A DNA stretch of 64,000 nucleotides from Chloroflexota bacterium (GCA_016223135.1 JACRPQ010000016.1:124001-188000), one strand, 5' to 3'. Shown: positions 1 to 8,065, numbered from the stretch's first letter. Notes: generated by a model from the sequence alone, not told the origin. Made by a program: numbers and translations.

Positions 1-585
1 TTGATTCCAGCGGCAACCTGCATGGTCTTCGTAATGCTGGTATTCATGGCGGTCCTGATACCTGGCAAGCCACGGCATGGAACTATGACCATGCTCGAGA
101 AGCAGGATCAAGCCGTTCGGTCGGCAGATGCGTTTGATCTCCTGTAGTGCTTTGACTGGATTCGGAAATGTACAGGTGGACAAGGTCGAGACCACAGTGT
201 CGAAAGTCGCATCGGGGAATTCAAGATGTTCGGCATCCATCACTGCAAAGTTTACGCTCAGTTCGTTTTGGGTTGCGGTCTTACGCGCGACTTCCAGCAT
301 CCTGGGGCTTAAGTCCACTGCGGTGATGTCACTGCCAACTGGGAGCAGGGGAATGTTCGAGCCGATTCCACATGCCACTTCCAAAATTTTCCCATTTGCT
401 TTTGAAAGTAGATTCTTTTTCAGCCGCGCCACACCTAGGATGTGCTGGTCGAACCATGTCTTTTTCTCGTATTGATCGGCGATCTCATCGTAGGCGTTTT
501 GTATTTGGGTTGCCGTTAACTTGACGCTGAGAGGGATGCGTTGGGGTTTGCAGGTCTTTCCTTCGTGTGTTGCCATCGTTTTCAT
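1..585 (-). CDS. Class I SAM-dependent methyltransferase (partial, runs off the left edge)
   Basis: Reading leftward from ATG at 585, an open frame of 195 codons reaches the window edge without a stop. An AAAGGAG ribosome site sits about 6 bases upstream. The protein shows a Rossmann methyltransferase: ILEVACGIGSN (motif I), then VDLSPRMLEVAR (acidic residue binding SAM ribose), then a DAEHLEFPDATFD loop and LILLLEHG. This resembles the Methyltransf_11/UbiE group that methylates small molecules or lipids; the substrate cannot be told. It is transcribed divergently from the TetR gene at 719, whose product probably controls it. The C-terminus lies outside the window. Confidence 0.85.
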   Translation of the reverse strand, partial: MKTMATHEGKTCKPQRIPLSVKLTATQIQNAYDEIADQYEKKTWFDQHILGVARLKKNLLSKANGKILEVACGIGSNIPLLPVGSDITAVDLSPRMLEVARKTATQNELSVNFAVMDAEHLEFPDATFDTVVSTLSTCTFPNPVKALQEIKRICRPNGLILLLEHGHSSMPWLARYQDRHEYQHYEDHAGCRWNQ

Positions 586-602
586 GATTGCTCCTTTTTG
601 TT

Positions 603-651
603 ATACTGTGTAACAGTATGTGCATTGTAGCCAGCCTGATAAGCAAGTCAA
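603..651 (-). promoter_or_regulatory. Promoter and palindromic operator of the left-edge methyltransferase
   Basis: On the minus strand a TTGACT -35 (646-651) and TACAAT -10 (624-629) are 16 bases apart. Directly downstream lies the inverted repeat ATACTG-N5-CAGTAT (603-619). A repressor bound there would block initiation, and the divergent TetR-family gene is the obvious candidate. Confidence 0.65.
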
Positions 652-668
652 TTGCGGATGTGGTGCTG

Positions 669-709
669 ATGTAACATAAGTTATAGAAAGCCGTGTTTTG
701 TAACAAAAC
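669..709. promoter_or_regulatory. Two further TGTAACA palindromes before the TetR gene
   Basis: ATGTAACAT (669-677) and GTTTTG-TAA-CAAAAC (695-709) are perfect dyads. Together with the 603-619 site, the heptamer TGTAACA occurs three times in about 100 bases between the divergent genes. The arrangement suggests operators through which the TetR protein controls the methyltransferase and itself. Binding is an inference. Confidence 0.45.
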
Positions 710-718
710 TGGATAACC

Positions 719-1330
719 ATGCCAAGAAAATCATCCCCCGTAAACATTGACCCGCGCGTCAAACGTACACGCCGCTTATTGCGCGACGCGCTGGTTTCAT
801 TGATCCTAAAGAAAGACTTCGCCTCCATCACGATCAGGGAGATCACGGAACGCGCCGAGGTGGCTTACATCACGTTCTATCGACATTACGAGAGTCTCGA
901 TCAGTTATTGATGGAAGTGCTGGATGAAGGGTTGGCAGAGTTGATGACCCACATCGAGACGCTGGCGAAACAGTCCGATACATCCGCCCTTGAAACAGAA
1001 GGTCGTCTCATCTTCGAATACATCGAGCAGAAAGCCGATCTCTTCCGCATCCTGCTCAAAAGCCAGAGTGTGACACGTGTCCGCAGGAAGGTTGTGCGAA
1101 ACATTTCTACTGTTTTCCAAAAGTCCTGCGTGCCGTTGGAAAGACTGGGAAATCAAACGACGATTGAAATTGCATCGAATCACATCGCCACGTCTTTACT
1201 GTCTTTGATCGAGTGGTGGCTGGAAAATAACATGAAACCCACCCCAACGGAGATGGGAAAGGTTTACAAGAGTATGATCATCGATTCAACGGTGGGGGCG
1301 GTGAGTTCATTGTCGGCCATGAAGAAATAA
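719..1330 (+). CDS. TetR/AcrR-family transcriptional regulator
   Basis: The protein has 203 residues, usual for the family. Residues about 15-62 form the helix-turn-helix DNA-binding domain (KRTRRLLRDAL ... ITIREITERAEVAYITFYRHY), with the recognition-helix signature before YRHYESLDQLL. The rest is a helical ligand-binding and dimerisation domain of the type seen in TetR_C-like regulators that start with PRKS. It probably represses the divergent methyltransferase gene through TGTAACA palindromes in the shared intergenic region. Its effector cannot be told from sequence. Confidence 0.88.
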   Translation: MPRKSSPVNIDPRVKRTRRLLRDALVSLILKKDFASITIREITERAEVAYITFYRHYESLDQLLMEVLDEGLAELMTHIETLAKQSDTSALETEGRLIFEYIEQKADLFRILLKSQSVTRVRRKVVRNISTVFQKSCVPLERLGNQTTIEIASNHIATSLLSLIEWWLENNMKPTPTEMGKVYKSMIIDSTVGAVSSLSAMKK

Positions 1331-1390
1331 CGATCTCATAGCTTGAATAAAACGCCCTTATTGCTTAAAGAATTGACCCATCTGCATTGA

Positions 1391-1420
1391 TATATTACAA
1401 TATTCTAAATATCTAATATA
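1391..1420 (+). promoter_or_regulatory. AT-rich inverted repeat upstream of arsR-like gene
   Basis: TATATTA (1391-1397) and TAATATA (1414-1420) form a perfect 7-base inverted repeat 16 bases apart, 11 bases before the ATG. ArsR-family operators are commonly AT-rich dyads in this position, so autoregulation is plausible. Confidence 0.45.
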
Positions 1421-1431
1421 AATAGGGCCCC

Positions 1432-1752
1432 ATGACAGATCGAAGTTTATACAAGATTCACGCGAATATTTGTCACACCTTAGCCAATCCCAAACGGTTG
1501 GAGATTATAGACAGGCTCCGAAATCGCGAAATGTCCGTTACTGAACTCGCTGGAGCCTTGGAAATCAGCCAATCCAATCTTTCGCAACATCTGGCACTGA
1601 TGCGCGAACGAGGTATTCTGATAACCAGGCGTAAGGGGTTGAATGTCTATTATGCCTTGAGTAACCCAAAAATCATTCAGGCATGTGATTTGATGCGGCA
1701 GGTATTGCTGGAACATCTGGAGACTGATGTTAAATTGGCACGGAAAAAATAA
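1432..1752 (+). CDS. ArsR-family winged-helix regulator
   Basis: The protein has 106 residues with a typical HTH_5 winged helix: HTLANPKRLEIIDRL, then MSVTELAGALEISQSNLSQHL (recognition helix) and the wing ILITRRKGLNVYY. It has two cysteines, C14 and C85, in positions compatible with a thiol or metalloid switch, but it lacks the classic ArsR ELCVCD metal box. It lies 20 bases upstream of the DsrE gene and likely forms an operon with it, ending at the terminator at 2142-2174. The sulfur-type neighbours suggest sulfur, selenium or metalloid sensing; this is an inference. Confidence 0.85.
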   Translation: MTDRSLYKIHANICHTLANPKRLEIIDRLRNREMSVTELAGALEISQSNLSQHLALMRERGILITRRKGLNVYYALSNPKIIQACDLMRQVLLEHLETDVKLARKK

Positions 1753-1772
1753 ACCTACCAGGAGATCATGTA

Positions 1773-2123
1773 ATGACTGAATACCTACTTATTATCAACG
1801 ATGGTCCTTATGGAAATGAACGCCCATACAATGCTCTACGCTTGGCGATGAACCTTGCCAAGCGCGAAGCAACCCATGTCCGCGTTTTTCTGATGGGTGA
1901 TGGCGTACAATGCGCCATCAAGGGACAGGAAACTCTGCAGGGGTACTACAACATTGAGCGTATGTTCACCGCCGTACTGCGCGGCGGCGAAGTAGCAACC
2001 TGAGGGACCTGCCAGAAAGCCCGAGGTCTCGGGCCAGATGCCATTATGGAAAATATCCAGATCGGGTCTATGGAATTATTGACTGACTGGACGATTGCGG
2101 CTGACAAAGTTTTAGTATATTAA
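1773..2123 (+). CDS. DsrE-like sulfur-relay protein with in-frame TGA, probable selenoprotein
   Basis: The frame runs 116 residues if TGA at 2001-2003 (codon 77) is read as selenocysteine; otherwise it stops after 76. The upstream part is a DsrE/F domain (LLIINDGPYGNERPYNALRLA ... VFLMGDGVQCAIKGQET). After the TGA the same frame continues GTCQKARGLGPDAIMENI, then GSMELLTDWTIAADKVLVY, matching the DsrE C-terminus. The family motif at this point is CGTC, so the TGA replaces the first cysteine of a CxxC redox pair, giving UxxC. A SECIS-like hairpin follows at 2019-2034, and the terminator comes only after the longer stop. DsrE-like selenoproteins are an established bacterial class. An AGGAG site precedes the ATG. 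The alternative is a nonsense mutation in a Cys homologue. Confidence 0.82.
2001..2040 (+). promoter_or_regulatory. Bacterial SECIS-like hairpin after the in-frame TGA
   Basis: GCCCG (2019-2023) pairs with CGGGC (2030-2034) around the loop AGGTCT (2024-2029), and the stem can extend by A-T and G-C pairs. The loop is identical to the SelB-binding apical loop of E. coli fdhF and starts 20 bases after the TGA, within the accepted bacterial SECIS range. Confidence 0.75.
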
Positions 2124-2141
2124 CCAATCCGGAATATTCGA

Positions 2142-2188
2142 TCCGGCAGGATTCACTTTTGGAATCCTGCCGGAACTTTTTACCTTTT
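2142..2188 (+). terminator. Rho-independent terminator of the ArsR-DsrE operon
   Basis: A perfect 13-base stem, TCCGGCAGGATTC (2142-2154) with its complement at 2162-2174, has a 7-base loop and is followed by ACTTTTTACCTTTT. It lies just after the distal (readthrough) stop of the DsrE gene. Confidence 0.85.
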
Positions 2189-2214
2189 ATTGCCAGTATT
2201 TACAGGAATGTTAT

Positions 2215-2784
2215 ATGAAGACCAGAGAAAGCGGAATGCCAAACGAACAAATGTGGGACAATTTTTTTGATCCAGATGCCATACTCGACCAATTGAATGT
2301 CTGTAAACTGACCGGAACCATTGTGGATCTTGGTTGCGGATATGGAACATTCACGATCCCGGCAGCCAGGAAGAATTCAGGAACAATTTATGCTTTGGAT
2401 ATTGAGGGAGAAATGATCCAGGCTGTTCAAGAGAAAGCCAACGAAGCCGGAGTGAAAAACGTGTTCCCGGTACAACGAGATTTTATGGTGGAAGGAATCG
2501 GTTTGCCCGACAATAGTTGTGAATATGTCATGCTCTTCAATCTGCTTCATGCTGAAGAACCATTGAAAATATTGATGGAAGCGATGAGAGTCCTTGTGCC
2601 GGGCGGCAAGACAGGCGTAATTCATTGGAATTATGATCCAACAACTCCCCGAGGGCCATCGTTGGATATCCGACCGCGACCAGAACAATGCCAGGAATGG
2701 ATCATGCTCGCAGGTTTTGAATTAATCGTGCCACATCTCGATTTTCCGCCATTCCATTATGGCATGGTGGGTCAGAAGCCTTAA
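2215..2784 (+). CDS. Class I SAM-dependent methyltransferase
   Basis: The protein has 189 residues. Motif I is IVDLGCGYGTFTIPAA (about 37-52), followed by ALDIEGEMIQAVQEKA (acidic ribose-binding residue), the region DNSCEYVMLFNLLHAEEP (motif IV-like) and RVLVPGGKTGVIHW (post-motif region). The N-terminus RESGMPNEQMWDNFFDPD belongs to a compact methyltransferase group; the methyl acceptor is unknown. It follows the ArsR-DsrE operon across a terminator and precedes a nucleoside phosphorylase gene. Confidence 0.8.
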   Translation: MKTRESGMPNEQMWDNFFDPDAILDQLNVCKLTGTIVDLGCGYGTFTIPAARKNSGTIYALDIEGEMIQAVQEKANEAGVKNVFPVQRDFMVEGIGLPDNSCEYVMLFNLLHAEEPLKILMEAMRVLVPGGKTGVIHWNYDPTTPRGPSLDIRPRPEQCQEWIMLAGFELIVPHLDFPPFHYGMVGQKP

Positions 2785-2846
2785 TCCTGTAATCGTTAAT
2801 GAACTCGCAGCCAGCAAGTAATCAATTTTAAAATTTCAGGAATATC

Positions 2847-3650
2847 ATGATTGAAATAAATAATCACCCCATCATCAATGATAAAGATCATTCAATGCCT
2901 TCCGTTTTTACGCCCGAGAATCTGTTGCGTGAGGCAAGAAGGCAAAAGTCCATCCCTGAGGGACCCGTCCCGGGAATTTGTATTCTTGATCCAGACGGCG
3001 ATATTGTCCAGAACCTGATAGCCAGCGGTCAGGCAAAGATCAATCCCCATTGGGCATGTTATCACACCCAAATGTATAACTTTACTTATAAAGGGTTAGA
3101 GTTCGGCATCGTCGGAAACGCAGTTGGTGCATCATTTGCAGTGCTAGTGGCGGAAGAAATGTTTGCATGTGGCTGCAATTTGCTGGTCAGTATGACCTCG
3201 GCAGGTCAAATCGTTTCGAAGGGGACGCCACCCTATTTTGTACTTATTGAGAAGGCGTTACGTGATGAAGGAACCAGTTACCATTACCAACCACCATCGA
3301 AATTCAGTGTTATCAATCCCCAATTGCTGGAAGCCCTCAAAAACATGTTGGATGAATCGCAACCGCCCATATTCCTGGGAGCAACCTGGACTACAGATGC
3401 GCCGTTTCGAGAAACCGAAACGGCAATTGAGGATCGCCGGTCACAAGGTATTTTAGGGGTGGAGATGGAGGCATCCGCTCTCTATGCTTTTGCCAGGGCA
3501 AAAGAAAAGCCGGTGGTTTGTTTTGCCCATATTACCAACCAGATGGGCAATGTCGAGAATGACTTTGAAAAAGGCGAAGCGCAAGGCAGTCGGGATGCCA
3601 TCGAGGTAATTTATAAGACTGCGGAAGCCTGCCAGCTATTTATCAACTAA
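2847..3650 (+). CDS. Nucleoside phosphorylase (PNP/UDP family)
   Basis: The protein has 267 residues. It shows the family glycine-rich segment FGIVGNAVGASFAVLVAEEM, the central LLVSMTSAGQI, and the hallmark GILGVEMEASALYAFAR, where the Glu-Met-Glu binds the nucleoside ribose. Members cleave nucleosides phosphorolytically (uridine, purine or S-adenosyl-derived). The substrate is not determined by what can be seen. The neighbouring methyltransferase makes methylthio- or adenosyl-nucleoside turnover one possibility. AGGAA precedes the start. Confidence 0.8.
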   Translation: MIEINNHPIINDKDHSMPSVFTPENLLREARRQKSIPEGPVPGICILDPDGDIVQNLIASGQAKINPHWACYHTQMYNFTYKGLEFGIVGNAVGASFAVLVAEEMFACGCNLLVSMTSAGQIVSKGTPPYFVLIEKALRDEGTSYHYQPPSKFSVINPQLLEALKNMLDESQPPIFLGATWTTDAPFRETETAIEDRRSQGILGVEMEASALYAFARAKEKPVVCFAHITNQMGNVENDFEKGEAQGSRDAIEVIYKTAEACQLFIN

Positions 3651-3673
3651 AAAATATCCAAGGAGAGAATGCC

Positions 3674-4909
3674 ATGTCCGATAAAAAAATCTTAATATTA
3701 GGTGGCGGTATCGGCGGGCTGATGGCCGCCAATGAATTGCGGCGGCTCCTGCCGGCTGAACACCACATCATATTGATCGAGAAGAACTCGCAACACAGCT
3801 TTGCACCTTCCTTTCTGTGGCTGATGACCGGCGAACGCAGGCCGGAGCAGATTACACAGGATGTACACCACCTGGTTCGTACCGGTATTGAGGTGTTATT
3901 GGCAGAAGTACAAGGTATTGATCTGTCCAATCGCCTTGTTCGAACCAGCACCAAGGAACTTGGTTTCGATTATCTTGTCTTTTCCCTTGGGGCTGAATTC
4001 GCTTTCGATGCAATCCCTGGTCTGGCGGAAAGCGCGCAGACCTATTACACCTTCGAAGGTACAACAAAACTGCGTGGTGCGCTGGGAAATTTCAAAGGCG
4101 GGAAGGTGGCTGTTGTGGTAAGTGCCCTGCCTTATAAATGCCCCGGTGCGCCGCATGAGGGCGCCATGCTCATTGCCAATGAGTTACGCAAACGTGGTTT
4201 GCACGACAGCGAGGTGCATTTGTTTACACCCGAGCCTCAACCTATGCCTGTGGCGGGCCCAACTCTGGGTGACGCCGTGAAGCAAATGCTGACTGACCGA
4301 GGGATTGTTTTTCATCCATTGCACAAGCTGACGGAAGTAAACCCCGTCAACCAGGAGTTAATCTTTGATGGAAAGGGATCCTTCCATTATGATCTGCTCG
4401 TGGCAATCCCTCCACATCGTGGCAGTCGTATCGCCCGGGAGGCTGGATTGGCAAATGAAGCTGGCTGGATTCCAGTGGATCGTGCCACACTTCGCACACA
4501 ACACGAAAATGTGTATGCTTTGGGTGACGCAACGGCAATCCAAATTCCTGGACGGTGGAAGCCGGATGTGCCCATGATGCTGCCGAAAGCTGGTGTGTTT
4601 GCCCATGCCCAGGCCGAGATCGTCGCACGTCGGCTTGCAGCAGAAATCATGAGCAAGAAAAACGAGGATGTATTCTATGGTGAAGGCTATTGCATGCTGG
4701 AAGCAGGAGAAAATGTAGCCGGGTTTGCTTATGGCAATTTCTTTGCCGAACCTTCCCCGCAAATCCAGCTCCGCAAATTGGGTTGGTTCTGGCATATGGG
4801 CAAGGTGCTGTTCGAACAATGGTGGCTTTCCCCGTATGGGCTGAAGCGTGAACTCTTGAGGCAGGCACTTCACCTGGGAGGCAGGTTGTTTGGTATTCCC
4901 ACAATTTAA
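3674..4909 (+). CDS. FAD-dependent oxidoreductase, sulfide:quinone reductase-like
   Basis: The protein has 411 residues, the usual length for the sulfide:quinone oxidoreductase and type II NADH dehydrogenase superfamily. An N-terminal dinucleotide fold, ILILGGGIGGLMAANEL, binds FAD; a second nucleotide-binding region and the FAD motif NVYALGDATAI follow. It contains exactly two cysteines, C156 in PYKCPGAPHEGAM and C340 in GYCMLEAGENVAGFAYGNFF, positions matching the redox pair of sulfide:quinone reductases; the third, FAD-linking cysteine is absent. The C-terminal aromatic and basic helices (WFWHMGKVLFEQWW) may dock on the membrane. The start has AAGGAGAG. With DsrE it suggests a sulfide, persulfide or selenide handling set. 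Confidence 0.78.
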   Translation: MSDKKILILGGGIGGLMAANELRRLLPAEHHIILIEKNSQHSFAPSFLWLMTGERRPEQITQDVHHLVRTGIEVLLAEVQGIDLSNRLVRTSTKELGFDYLVFSLGAEFAFDAIPGLAESAQTYYTFEGTTKLRGALGNFKGGKVAVVVSALPYKCPGAPHEGAMLIANELRKRGLHDSEVHLFTPEPQPMPVAGPTLGDAVKQMLTDRGIVFHPLHKLTEVNPVNQELIFDGKGSFHYDLLVAIPPHRGSRIAREAGLANEAGWIPVDRATLRTQHENVYALGDATAIQIPGRWKPDVPMMLPKAGVFAHAQAEIVARRLAAEIMSKKNEDVFYGEGYCMLEAGENVAGFAYGNFFAEPSPQIQLRKLGWFWHMGKVLFEQWWLSPYGLKRELLRQALHLGGRLFGIPTI

Positions 4910-4910
4910 A

Positions 4911-4951
4911 TTGCAACGCCCAAGGTGAGGGGGGCACCCTGGACGTTGCAA
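4911..4951 (+). terminator. Hairpin after the oxidoreductase gene
   Basis: TTGCAACG (4911-4918) pairs with CGTTGCAA (4944-4951), with an inner CCA/TGG and GGTG/CACC stem and single mismatches. It is followed by AAGATATTTT. It probably marks the end of the left gene group and the boundary with the transfer region. Confidence 0.6.
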
Positions 4952-5015
4952 AGATATTTTACCAAATATTCCGCCCCGTACAGAACTGCTGTCGCCAATT
5001 TAACCCAAGACAAAA

Positions 5016-5056
5016 GCGACACCTTCCCCCTACCCATCCATTCATCTGTATATCAT
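5016..5056 (+). promoter_or_regulatory. Element promoter A (GCGACAC-N28-TATCAT)
   Basis: GCGACAC at 5016-5022 is followed after exactly 28 bases by the -10 hexamer TATCAT at 5051-5056. An ACCC box starts 10 bases after the heptamer. The next in-frame ATG (5066) is 9 bases past the -10. The same layout recurs at five other operons in this window. Confidence 0.75.
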
Positions 5057-5065
5057 GAGCAACCA

Positions 5066-5461
5066 ATGACCTGGTTGCTCTTTTATCTTCTAGCTGTGAG
5101 CCTGTATGACCTGCGCACCCGGCGCATCCCGAACTGGTCCACCTATCCGTTGATCCTGGCGGGCATGATCGCTCACTTCCCCGGACATATGGATTTGTGG
5201 CTGGCATGTTTTCTGCTGCTTTCTTCCTGGGCAAGTGGCTGGATGGGTGCCGGGGATGTCAAACTGTGGATGGCAGTTCTTTGGGCGTTACCCGATTCCA
5301 ATACGCCATCCTTGATCCTGCTTGTGTTCCTTTCCTTCCTGATCACCAGCATGATTCAGTTCTTCTGGAGACTTATTCAGAAGCAATCCCTTACCGGCAT
5401 GAAATCTCCTGCCGCCTGGCGAACTATTCCGTTTCTTTTGATGGTCTGGCATGTACACTGA
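5066..5461 (+). CDS. A24 prepilin peptidase-like membrane protein
   Basis: The protein has 131 residues from ATG 5066. A longer frame opens at 4925 but crosses the promoter, so it is rejected. It is mostly transmembrane and carries the two aspartates of GXGD aspartic peptidases: VSLYDLRTRRIPNW near the N-terminus and GWMGAGDVKLWMAV in the middle. This is the size of TadV/CpaA-type enzymes that cut Flp-like prepilins. It opens the first transfer operon; the mRNA would be nearly leaderless. Its product would process prepilin-like subunits for the Tad-like machinery encoded at 49-53 kb. Confidence 0.8.
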   Translation: MTWLLFYLLAVSLYDLRTRRIPNWSTYPLILAGMIAHFPGHMDLWLACFLLLSSWASGWMGAGDVKLWMAVLWALPDSNTPSLILLVFLSFLITSMIQFFWRLIQKQSLTGMKSPAAWRTIPFLLMVWHVH

Positions 5462-6359
5462 TCTCTTCCTTGCCATGCTCAACCCCAAAAACGCACGCGG
5501 GAATCCCATCCTGTCTGCGCTGGTTTATACCTTCTGTCCCACCGCTGCACGCTGGTGGCTGATGGGTGTAGACCCTACCCCGCCTTTCGATCCAGTCTGG
5601 AAATCCCTGGAAGACCTATCCACCGGAAAAACCCTGGTGGAATTCCTGATCCAATATGGCTTCGAAAACCTCCTTGATGAGATTCGCTCCTATATCCGCA
5701 AGATCGAGGAATATCGCACCCACCATAGTAATTTCCAGGCCCCGGAACTCATGCCCCTCTTTCGGGGCGGGGAAATTCCCATCAGTCGCCGATATGGTTC
5801 CCAGAATGCCATCAACAACCTAGGCGGGGACTGGCGTAACCTATCCATCTATGTCCGCACTTGGGCGTTCCTCTCCCAGGACTGGCGTAAAGCCATGCTG
5901 ATCGGACGCGACTCTGACTACACCCTGAAGGCGGAAAAAGTCTGCCTGACTCTTCCACCTGATGTACGCATGTCTGTCCAGTTCGATACATGGATATGGC
6001 AGGTACAGGTGGGACATGTGACTGAAACCAGAATTGGTTCACTCCTCTCCAATGGCGAACAGGATCAACTCCGCTTTTCCCTGCTTAATCGTTGCACAAC
6101 CCTGGGAAACCAGCCCTGGTCCAACACACCAGCCATCTATTCTTTAAATCGGGAAACCGGTGAAGCAAAGCATTTCGATCAACTCTTCGCCAACCGGGAT
6201 CTGGAAAAAACAGTGATGTCCCTGTCCAACCTGGCGAAGAAGGGACCACACCCACCCTTGAATGCCCTGCAGCAACCATCGATCTGTAAACAATGCGGTT
6301 ATCAGCAGTTGTGTTTTACAAGGAACTATATTTCCCAACACGCCTTGAAGGATCTATGA
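5451..6359 (+). CDS. Unknown element protein with C-terminal CxxC-C cluster
   Basis: The protein has 302 residues and overlaps the upstream gene by 11 bases, so it is probably translationally coupled. I do not recognise the family. The C-terminus has ICKQCGYQQLCF, a CxxC(x5)C arrangement reminiscent of the iron-sulfur cysteines that close Cas4/AddB-type PD-(D/E)XK nucleases, but no convincing D...ExK set is visible. Upstream it is a soluble, tryptophan-rich protein. Its stop overlaps the VirB6-like start (ATGA). Confidence 0.65.
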   Translation: MYTDLFLAMLNPKNARGNPILSALVYTFCPTAARWWLMGVDPTPPFDPVWKSLEDLSTGKTLVEFLIQYGFENLLDEIRSYIRKIEEYRTHHSNFQAPELMPLFRGGEIPISRRYGSQNAINNLGGDWRNLSIYVRTWAFLSQDWRKAMLIGRDSDYTLKAEKVCLTLPPDVRMSVQFDTWIWQVQVGHVTETRIGSLLSNGEQDQLRFSLLNRCTTLGNQPWSNTPAIYSLNRETGEAKHFDQLFANRDLEKTVMSLSNLAKKGPHPPLNALQQPSICKQCGYQQLCFTRNYISQHALKDL

Positions 6360-8065
6360 AAAAATTCCGATTTCTCATTATCTGCATAATCTTCATTGCA
6401 CTGCTTGCCCTCGGCAATCTGGCGATGGCGGTCACACCGGTTCATGCCTCCAGCGCGAATCTACTTCTAACTCCCACACCCACGGTGACGGTCACCGTCA
6501 CGCCGACTCCACCCACGGGAGGTGGCGGAAACACAACGACAACCACCATCTCACAGATCTTCAATCATCTGGTCTTTCCGGCCGAAACCATCTCCGAAGC
6601 GCTGGCAGGCATCTTCGATAAAGCCGCCGACAAGGAAGTGCATGCAATGAGCGAGGAAGTAGCAAGGTGGACAAGTGTGATCGGTGAGATTGTGCAGGCT
6701 CCCAGTCAGGGCGATTACAGCACAGTCGCGCAGTCCAGTTTACCGGTTGCGGCAGCGCTGGCTCCAGCCTTGTTCTTATTAAGATTGGCTCTGTATCACT
6801 GGGGTAGATTGCTCGGGGATGATGACAGCGGATTACGGGTGATCGGAGATTGGGTAACTGCTGGAGTGCTTGCCCTTGCCTCCGGTCCATTTCTTGACCT
6901 CATCGTGCGACTCGGCTGGTGGATGGTGGGAAAAGTCATCGGTGAAACTGGCGCCTTGGCAGTCAGCTTTGTGGAGAACACCACTGCAACATCCATTTTG
7001 TTGGGGCTTGCCAATCAAACCTTCTTGGGCAGTCTGCTGAATATCGGGCTTTCCATCGGTTCATTACTCGCCATCGGCGGCATGTTGTTTGCCTTCGCCT
7101 CGGCTAATGCTGTTCTCTTTATCCTCGCTGTTCTTGCTCCACCGTTAGCAATAGCCAGTGTGTTACCACAGGCAACCTGGCTGCGTTCCCTGTGGATGAA
7201 GGCAGTTGTATTGATTGCGCTTCTGCCTATTGTTGCTGGTGGAGTCTTCAAAGCAGGCATGGCAGCCAGCACTTGGCTGGGACAACAGGGATTATTGTCT
7301 GCCATCCTGCGTGTGATCTGGTTATGGGGTGCGACTGGACTATTGCTTTCCCTGGCAGGCATCCTTGGCAAGATGACCATCTCTACCACTGCAGATGCCT
7401 TTGGAGGAATGATCAAGGCAGCGCAACAGATCGTCTCCATCGGGATGCTTGCTGCCAGTGGCGTGGGAGCGGCGGGAGCTGGTGCGGTTGGTGCGGCAGG
7501 AGCTACCTCCAGCGCAGGGGTAGGTGGAGCAGCCACCACAGGCGGACTCACTGGCTCAGAAGCCGCGATGAGTCATCTCAATGCGGCACAACAGTTGACA
7601 CAGCAAGCCGGAAACCTGGAAGCGATGGGGTTACGTGCTCCTGCCGCCTATAACCGTTCCCTGGCACATGGACATGAACTGGCGGCGCGACAGGCGGAGT
7701 TGGGTGAACGGATGCAGCGTTTCGATGGTGCTCCTTCAACATCTCCTTCCGATGATTTTGGTTTCTCGCCATCCGTGAATGCCTCGATTCAATCCAGTTT
7801 CAATGGTTCGCCCCAGGAATTCCAGCAGGGCTTTCAAGCCATGTCCGCAGACATCACCCAACATGGGATGGACCCCAATGTCTTCGCGGCGCAATACCCG
7901 CAGGAAACGGCGCAAATGACGCGCGCCTATCTGGATCATTCGGAAGAGATCATGACAGCACGCGATCCTTTGATGCGCGCATCTGAACTTGGCAACGCCA
8001 CACGGGTGAAGGAGATATTGACGTTTATGCCGAACAAACAAACCGACGAAGAAAATCAATCATGA
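6356..8065 (+). CDS. VirB6/TrbL-like polytopic inner-membrane protein of the transfer apparatus
   Basis: The start is taken at 6356 (ATGA overlap with the previous stop) rather than the longer frame from 6293. The 569-residue protein has a signal peptide (residues 1 to about 31, ending VHA), then a Thr/Pro-rich linker (TPTPTVTVTVTPTPP), then 6-8 hydrophobic helices at about 130-385, and a soluble Ala/Gly-rich C-terminal domain with coiled-coil character. This layout fits VirB6/TrbL channel components of type IV secretion. Homology is inferred from topology and neighbours (VirB2-, VirB3-like proteins), not from a strong motif. Confidence 0.65.
   Translation: MKKFRFLIICIIFIALLALGNLAMAVTPVHASSANLLLTPTPTVTVTVTPTPPTGGGGNTTTTTISQIFNHLVFPAETISEALAGIFDKAADKEVHAMSEEVARWTSVIGEIVQAPSQGDYSTVAQSSLPVAAALAPALFLLRLALYHWGRLLGDDDSGLRVIGDWVTAGVLALASGPFLDLIVRLGWWMVGKVIGETGALAVSFVENTTATSILLGLANQTFLGSLLNIGLSIGSLLAIGGMLFAFASANAVLFILAVLAPPLAIASVLPQATWLRSLWMKAVVLIALLPIVAGGVFKAGMAASTWLGQQGLLSAILRVIWLWGATGLLLSLAGILGKMTISTTADAFGGMIKAAQQIVSIGMLAASGVGAAGAGAVGAAGATSSAGVGGAATTGGLTGSEAAMSHLNAAQQLTQQAGNLEAMGLRAPAAYNRSLAHGHELAARQAELGERMQRFDGAPSTSPSDDFGFSPSVNASIQSSFNGSPQEFQQGFQAMSADITQHGMDPNVFAAQYPQETAQMTRAYLDHSEEIMTARDPLMRASELGNATRVKEILTFMPNKQTDEENQS

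Noticed and set aside
2001-2003. DsrE gene as a simple nonsense pseudogene
   Set aside because: The frame beyond is intact to the family end, TGA replaces exactly the redox Cys, and a SECIS-like hairpin follows; still to be proven by presence of Sec machinery.
4925-5065. Longer N-terminus for the A24 peptidase gene
   Set aside because: It would translate through the terminator hairpin and the conserved promoter, and the extension has no membrane or family features.
6293-6355. Upstream start for the VirB6-like gene
   Set aside because: The ATG at 6356 overlaps the previous stop as ATGA and gives a clean signal peptide.
7015-7551. 178-residue minus frame opposite the VirB6-like gene
   Set aside because: Composition is a mirror of Ala/Gly-rich coding on the + strand; no ribosome site or homology.
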